DNA of 64,000 nucleotides from Nectonema munidae (lineage: Eukaryota; Nematomorpha; Nectonematoida; Nectonematidae): the NCBI GenBank assembly GCA_030549495.1, contig JAUIRK010001050.1, forward strand, positions 310,001 through 374,000, given 5' to 3'. The position numbers were made by a program, and so were the translations under genes. This document shows, piece by piece, positions 57,909 through 64,000 of the stretch. The notes under the pieces were generated by a model. That model searched no databases and was not told the DNA's origin. It saw nothing but the letters and a program-made list of their open reading frames with translations. Position 1 is the stretch's first letter. Each line of letters opens with the position of its first letter.

Positions 57909-58168
57909 CTTTTTAGCTAAAAATTTGGAAACAAAATTAGGCAAAGAAATAAGATTTTTATCCAAAACGTCGCATACAAAACTAGGAAAAGTCTTACTTG
58001 TAAGTTAAATATAAATTGTTATTGAGAATGAAAAAATAAAAAATAGATCATTTAATTGACCTTATAGTGAAACGAGCAGTAAAGACGCGCCACAAGATGC
58101 GAAGGACTAATGTTTTTTTTCATTTTGGACATAAAATATGTAAAGGAAAAAATAATTTAGATTCATAT
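57909..58168 (-). promoter_or_regulatory. Probable 5' exon/intron and promoter region of the RAD60-like gene
   Basis: It contains the candidate donor CAA/GTAAGA (57997) and acceptor TTTTTAG (57917). Upstream, 58060-58120 is a less AT-rich patch, 'cagtaaagacgcgccac', where a transcription start could lie. No TATA box is clear. Confidence 0.35.
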
Positions 58169-59290
58169 AATGGATACTTCTTTTGATTTTTCATCAATAT
58201 CTGATAAAGATGAAAGTTTTGATGAAAAAAATTGTTTTCATGTACCTCTGGAGGTGATGACGAATCTGAAGGAGATTCTCCAGACAAGGTAAAGTATATT
58301 CAAGAATATATTTTATCGAAATCTAATATTCAACTTTATATGCAAAAAGACACATTAAAATTGGGAAGCCTATGTCAGCTTTTAGTCTACTTTTCGATTC
58401 GTTCATGTTAAAAACAGTGCAAAAATACACCATTTTACATGGAAAACTGACGATCCTACTTTTGATATTTCTATTGACGCCGTATTATCTTTTATTGGTT
58501 TCCAGTATGCAAGAGATTTTTTGATTGCTAAAAATACACCTCTCAATGATTTATGGAATAAAGAATGAGATTCTACTTTGTTTTCAAACACAATGCTTCG
58601 CGATTAATTCAAAGATATAATGAAGCATATAGGCTTTGATGATTTTTTTCGTAGTTTAGAAATTGAAATGAAAAAACAACCTCTTTACTCAAGTATGATC
58701 TTTTTACTAAATCTGGATGTCGTTTGACCCTCTATAAAGGTAAGAAAAATAAAGCTGTATACATCCTGAGTTCAGTGCGCAAAAGTGTTGAAATAAATGA
58801 AAACCATTGTAAAAAACTTTCAGAGACAGTAGCGTATTATAATGACGCAAAATAGGGAGTGGAAACCATGGACCAAATGGCAAGATATTCAACTTGTAAA
58901 ACAGGATCTAAATGTCCTGTTGCTGTATTTTTCAATATGTTAGACCTTCTGGTTATCAATTCATAGATTCTATATAAAGAAGTAACTCACGAAAAAATTA
59001 CAAGGAGAAAGTTTCTAAAAAATTAGTACAAGAACTTTGTAGTTCTCCTTAATAAGAAAGCGAAGCTGTTCAAAGAAGAATGGATGAATCAAGCTCTTCT
59101 AAACGAAAGAAATGTAATTTTCCAGTAAAATAAATGCTGTAATTGTAATCTTATTTGTTGTGGAAGCATGTTGAAGAAAAGGTAACAAATGTTTTTTGTA
59201 AAAAATGTGAGAAATCTGATTTTATAAAAACTAAAAATTTCAGCTTTACTTTTTTTAATAAAACCATTTCATTTTATTTTGATTTTTAAG
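58169..59290 (+). mobile_element. piggyBac transposase fossil, PGBD4-like, internally deleted
   Basis: It starts MDTSFDFSSISDKDESFDE (acidic N-terminus), then 'SIDAVLSFIGFQYARDFL' and 'IAKNTPLNDLWNKE', 'LFSNTMLRD' and 'FKDIMKHIGFDD', the N-terminal piggyBac blocks. The central catalytic part is missing. From about 58730 come 'KAVYILSSVRKSVEINENHC', 'VETMDQMARYSTCKTGSKCP' (GVDt.DQm block), 'FFNMLDLLVINS', 'ILYKEVT' and 'ITRRKFLKKLVQEL'. Stops and frame changes are present. It is a different family from the 29-kb piggyBac fossil. Confidence 0.85.
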
Positions 59291-59949
59291 TCTTTTATTA
59301 TTAATATATAGAAAACACATTGAAAAAATGAGCGGTAAGTTTTGACGGCTTACTCTTTCTAGGTAGTCAATTTTTACCGTCCTTCTAGCGTTACTATTGA
59401 AAAATTACTATTGAAATCCTTGAATTATAAAATTGCTATCATAATTTTTCTTCATCATATCCTCAAAAATTAAAACAACTTGTCAAAAGTAGTGTATTTA
59501 TTTAATGTAACTTACTAAAGAAACAAATAAAACTCTATTTTTTCGCAACCATCAATTAGTACAATGTTTAAAATTATTAGGAAATGTCGATAGATTTCAG
59601 AAAAGGACAAGCGAGAGAAAGATTAATAAAACAAAAATTTTCCATCAAAATGAATATATATTTAGTTAATTCGACACTACATTGACTTTTATATATTTAG
59701 GACCTATAGAATATTTTTCTTTCTTGATATAAAAATGATTTCATCAATTTCATAAATATGGATGGGACCAAATTTCTACTCAACGCAGCGTGAGATCATG
59801 TTCGCTAAAAGCTCATGAAAGTTAAATTTATAAATTTTTATTTCTCATGTTTTCAATAATAAACTTATAGATGGGTTATATATTACAAAATATTTAATGC
59901 TAAATAATTGTTAAATTAGTTGTAAAATGACATGGTGAAAAATATTACT
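59291..59949. other. No gene identified
   Basis: AT-rich. 'gagcggtaagttttgacgg' and 'taccgtccttctagcg' near 59333-59390 may be the piggyBac 3' end, but no TTAA-bounded terminus was resolved. Confidence 0.35.
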
Positions 59950-61575
59950 GGGTCATATTCTAACTAAACCGAACACATTTAGCCCTCCTTGGTTTGATTT
60001 ATTTTTCTTACTTTATCTTTCCCTTCGTTTAAAAAAGAGACTGAATGAATTATATACCTTAATAGGATCTCTATTGTTTTGCTTACAAATTCGCTATAAG
60101 CTTGCAGTCTGTAGTTAATTTCTCCTATAATTTTATCGTATCTAATTTTGCTATTTTTTCTAAACTGATCCTTGAATGCTAGCTTCAAAAATTCATTTTA
60201 TGCAATCTATGTTCGGAAAAACTTTTTCAGAGATTTATTTAGCTCAGAATTTATGTGATATGAGAACTTTTCTATTGAAGAAACGTGTTACTATTTCATT
60301 TTCTTATGATCACGCATTCTCATTTGAATGTGCCTTCAGTTCCCTTATGTCTCTCACACTCATTATTTGTACTATAATAAATAACGATTGTAAGAAAAAA
60401 CTTAACAAATGATTTTTTAGAAAAAAAAACTTATTTTTACCAATTCGATTGACACATTCACCCCATTTTTATACAGTAATGTCCAAAACATGAAAATCAT
60501 GGACGATATTGTTAAAAAAATTCTTTTAAATTTGAAAGGTTTTTTAGTGAAAATTTTATACTCAATAAAAATTTTAATTGTGATTTGAAATCAAAATAAG
60601 TTTTTGAGAAAATTGATTTTTTCAGAATTTGATTTTTTCCAAAGATTCAAACTTGAATGATAATTCACACATTATAACACCCTAATTGCGAAAACTAAGT
60701 CTTGAAATGAACTCAGCATCGTAATAGGAAAATTTTTAAATATATTTACTTAAAATATGAAAGTATTATCAGATAATTTTCAGGCATACATCACTAATTC
60801 TATTTGCACTTTAACACATTTTTTTCACAGTAATGGTAAAAACTTAACCATAAAATGGTATTAGATCAATTTTTGGAAATTTTTTTTTTGTCGAAACTAA
60901 AAAATTTGATTCACATTTTTACATCCTATTTACGAAAACTGAGTCGAAAAATTAAATCAGCATGGTGATCTAATATAAAAATATATTTTATTAAAAATAT
61001 AAATAATATTCTAGAAATAATTTTAGATAAATATTTTGGAGAGACATTCTTAGACGTAAATTGCAAATTTAATTGGCACTTTTAAAAATTTCCATATCCT
61101 AATAGATAAAACTGAGTTGAGAAATGAAATCAGTATGATCCATTTGCTATAAAAAAATAAACTTTGTTTAAAATTTAATTAATATTCTTGGAGAAAATTT
61201 TCAGACGTAAACCACTAAATCGATTAACACTTTCACATATTTTGGCAACCTAATTGCGAAAAATGACTCAATTTAAATAGGCATGGTTGAATTAGTATAA
61301 AAAAATACTTTTTTTTTAAATTTAAATAATATTATTAAATACAATTTTCAGTCGTAAACCACAAATTTTATTAACACTTTCAGAATTTTTTACACCCAAT
61401 GAAAACTGAGTCGAGAAATGAAATCAGAATGGTCGATTTTGTATAAAAAAATTAATTTTATTTAAAATTTGAATGAATGTTTTCGTAAGCAATTTTATCA
61501 TCAATCAAAATTTCATTGACATTTGTTACAAAGTTGCCATGTTTATTGGAAAAATATCCCTGCATAAATGTTATA
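59950..61575 (-). repeat. 147-bp-monomer element, copy 3 (inverted)
   Basis: 60640-61490 contains about six reversed monomers ('ctgagtcgagaaatgaaatc', 'tggtcgattttgtataaaa', 'gacgtaaaccac'). 60055-60235 is the non-monomer part shared with 55390-55600. On the minus strand this part has a 69-residue frame (60188-59979, 'DQFRKNSKIRYDKIIGEINY') of unknown nature. It ends where a hAT-like terminus begins at 61586. Confidence 0.75.
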
Positions 61576-61585
61576 TGTTTCAATC

Positions 61586-61721
61586 AGGGGCGCACATCAG
61601 GGGGGCGAGGGGGCGAAAATGACCTTTGTTGAAAAAAATCTTAGCGTGAGTCTAACAATATTCATTGATATAAAATTGTAACGATTGAAAACTATTTTAA
61701 TTTAACTCTAAATGCAAATTA
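61586..61721 (+). mobile_element. hAT-like terminus, same family as 39.84 kb
   Basis: 'caggggcgcacatcagggg' then 'gcgagggggcgaaaatgacc'. This terminus also occurs reversed at 39836-39888. It is truncated: no second end. Confidence 0.55.
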
Positions 61722-61729
61722 GATAGAAG

Positions 61730-61928
61730 CAGTAGTGTAGCCAAAAAAAAGTTGATAGAAGGGGCACAATTTAAAAACAAAAAACTTGCGTAACATTATT
61801 TATACTTTCTTGATCCTTTCATTGGGGAAATTTTCAAAAACTGATATCGCATAAGATGCATGGGGGCACCATGAGGTACATAGGAGTGTGGGCACGGCTC
61901 CTCATGCCCCAGCCTAGCTACATCACTG
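61730..61928. mobile_element. 199-bp hAT MITE with 8-bp duplication
   Basis: Ends CAGTAGTGTAGCC and CTAGCTACATCACTG are inverted. Flanks GATAGAAG (61722-61729) and GAGAGAAG (61929-61936) match at 7 of 8, as expected for hAT. No coding capacity. Confidence 0.85.
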
Positions 61929-61961
61929 GAGAGAAGAGAGCTGAATGAGATAGGAGAGCTT

Positions 61962-64000
61962 AACCCTATTAGTGCTGGGGGGGGGGGGGGGGTAAAACGC
62001 CCCCCCCCCCCCTCTTCACAAAAAAATTAATTGTAGAAAATTGGCTGAATCATATCCCTTCAAATTTTGTGACTTTTCCTAAAATGGCTAGCTGCATCTT
62101 TTGAAACCATTTTCATGGTAGTTGAATGACCCTTCCATGTCCAAAACTGGCAATCAAAATCAAAAATTAAAATTTTTCAGCAAAATTTTGACATTATCAG
62201 TACTTAACCTTATAACTTAGGATCTATATTATATAAAACCTTGAAAATTTATTATTATATACAGTTTGGAACGCATAACACTTTATATATTTAATTTTTT
62301 CAATAATCATGGCTTTTTTTTAGAAAATGTCAATCAAAATTTTGATTGATCAAAAATATATCTAATAAAATATACCTTAAAATTTTACAATGAAATATAT
62401 GTGTTATACTAAATCGACCATGCTGGTTTCATTTCTGGACTCATTTTTTACGTTTAGGATGTGAAAATACCTATAAGTGTTAATCAAATTTGCAGTTTAC
62501 TTCTAAAAATTGTCTCCAAAAACATTCATTCAAATTTTACAATGAAATATATGTTTTTATACCAAATCAGTCATGCTGTTTTTATTTCTGAATTCATTTT
62601 TCACATTTAGAGGTTTTAAAATATCAGTCAGTCAGTCAAATTTGCGGTTTACTTCTAAAAGCTATCTCCAAAAATATTTACTCAATTTTACAATTACATA
62701 TAAGTTTTTATACCAAATCAACCATGCTAGTTTCATTTATGGACTCAATTTTTGCAGTTTGAATTTGAAAATACCTATAAGTATCAATCAAATTTGCGTT
62801 TAGTTCTAAAATTTGTTTCCAAAAATATTGGTTCAAATTTTACATGAAATATATGTTTTTATAGCAAATAGATCATGATGATTTCATTTCTCAACAGTTT
62901 TCGCATTTAGAGGTTTTACTGCTAGTGTCAATCAAATTTGTGGTTTATGTCTGAAAACTATATCCCAAAATATTCTCTCTAATTTTACATGAAATATATG
63001 TTTTTATACCAATTCGACCAAGAGAATTTTTATTTCTGAAATCATTTTTTGCATTTAGAGGTCTTAAATGTCTGAAAGTATCAATCAAATCTTCGATTTA
63101 CGTCTAATGTCTACAGAAATATTTTTGGAATTTAAATAAAATATCTGTTTTTATGTCAAATGGAAGATGCTGGTTTCATTTTTGGACTCAGTTTTGGCAT
63201 TTATGGTTTTAAAATATGTGAAAGCTTCAATCAGATTTGCGATTTACTTCTAGATACTGTCATCAAAAAAATAAAATACCTGTTTTATACCAAATCGACT
63301 ATGCTTATTTTATTTCTGTACTGGATTTTGGATAATACGGTTAAAAAATATCTCGAAGTGGCAATTGAATTAGTAATGTATGCCTGAAAATCAGTTCTGT
63401 AAAAAATTTTCAAAAATTGGCTGCATATTAGGTATATAGTAAAAATATACTTTTTTTTTTTTGTATATTTTGGCTTATAATACTTTCTACAATCATCTTG
63501 AGTATGAAATATTTATTAAAAAAAACAAAACGTATTATAAAATGTTTTGAAAATTTGTATGAGAGAAGGAACCAAGTTGAAAACTAATTGAAAAGAGAAC
63601 ATGTGATCAAAACAAATAATTAAAAAATATATGTATCTTGACTAATTGGAAGATCTACCATGTTCTAATGAACTAGGAAGTGGTTTAATTATATAATATT
63701 AGATGCTTCAAAAAAGATTTTGATTGCGAAAAAGAAGTTCCGCTTTTACAAATGAAAAATATTTAAATATATAGCTTATCATCTAAGATTACAATTAACA
63801 TTTAGATAAGATGGGTAGGAAATCCGAAAATTTAGAATAGGTCAGATTTATCAAAAATGGCACAGATGCCAATATGTGAGAATTTAGTCACTATCAGGAT
63901 ATTTTTAATTTAAATTGAATTTGTTCATCTTTTTCCTTTTGCGTCAAATAGATAATTTTTTAGATCAAGAACGTGGACAATGTTTTGTACTTGAACAATG
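61962..64000 (+). repeat. 147-bp-monomer element, copy 4 (runs off window)
   Basis: It begins 'aaccctattagtgctg' followed by G16, TAAAACG and C13, a 36-bp perfect-style hairpin at 61977-62012. Then comes the same leader as 24.7 kb, and about seven monomers with boxes near 62400, 62547, 62704, 62847, 62996, 63145 and 63275. After 63425 it parts from the 24.7-kb copy and continues with sequence that is the reverse complement of 55780-56080, up to the window edge. No convincing protein. Confidence 0.85.

Noticed and set aside
1-64000. LTR retroelements, endogenous viruses or Polintons
   Set aside because: No integrase, protease, capsid, envelope or protein-primed polymerase motifs and no paired long direct repeats bounding coding sequence were seen; the CCHC knuckles at 12.0 kb belong to a LINE ORF1.
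1-64000. CRISPR arrays, bacterial operons or horizontally acquired bacterial genes
   Set aside because: The direct repeats here are minisatellites or TE arms; no Shine-Dalgarno-spaced gene runs or bacterial families were found.

Overview
The window is nuclear DNA from a metazoan, very AT-rich and crowded with transposable-element (TE) debris. The synaptic scaffold gene liprin-alpha, short spliceosomal-type introns (43-136 bp), MULE/FLYWCH, piggyBac and hAT transposons, tRNA-derived SINEs and LINEs together suggest an arthropod. A copepod-like crustacean is possible, but the sequence does not prove the species. I see no bacterial operons, rRNA, CRISPR arrays, LTR retroelements or Polintons.

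Only two host genes are well supported. The first (20.2-23.6 kb, +) is a complete liprin-alpha reading frame of about 1141 residues with coiled coils and three C-terminal SAM domains. It is uninterrupted by introns, although liprin-alpha genes are usually split into many exons, so it may be a functional retrogene or an intron-loss copy. The second (57.3-57.9 kb, -) encodes a small RAD60/ESC2/NFATC2IP-like protein with a SUMO-interaction-like motif and two SUMO-like domains. It is preceded by a likely 81-bp intron. A short open exon-like frame at 8.6-8.8 kb (-) is unassigned.

The remainder, region by region: 0-9 kb holds repeat fragments, a LINE reverse-transcriptase remnant and hAT remnants. 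8.9-15.5 kb is a cluster of LINE copies and SINEs, with a plus-strand ORF1/endonuclease piece lying tail-to-tail with a minus-strand endonuclease/RT piece. 16.3-18 kb has hAT derivatives, one with an 8-bp target-site duplication (TSD). 24.7-25.9 kb is a dispersed element built of about 147-bp monomers. 29.2-31.1 kb is a piggyBac fossil. 32.5-38.7 kb is a MULE transposase gene with recognisable introns, split by a 4.5-kb composite hAT insertion (two direct hAT copies) bounded by the exact 8-bp duplication ATCTATAT. 39-53 kb has LINE, MITE and SINE pieces and two fold-back elements with modular arms and 8-9 bp duplications. 54-64 kb has three more copies of the 147-bp-monomer element, two of them in opposite orientation on either side of the RAD60-like gene, plus a second piggyBac fossil.

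The most interesting items are the intron-free liprin-alpha frame, the nested MULE/hAT composite with its swapped flank duplications, the modular CATCGT-unit fold-back elements, and the 147-bp-monomer element family that places a host gene inside a large inverted repeat. All similarity statements are by eye; no alignments or database searches were run.
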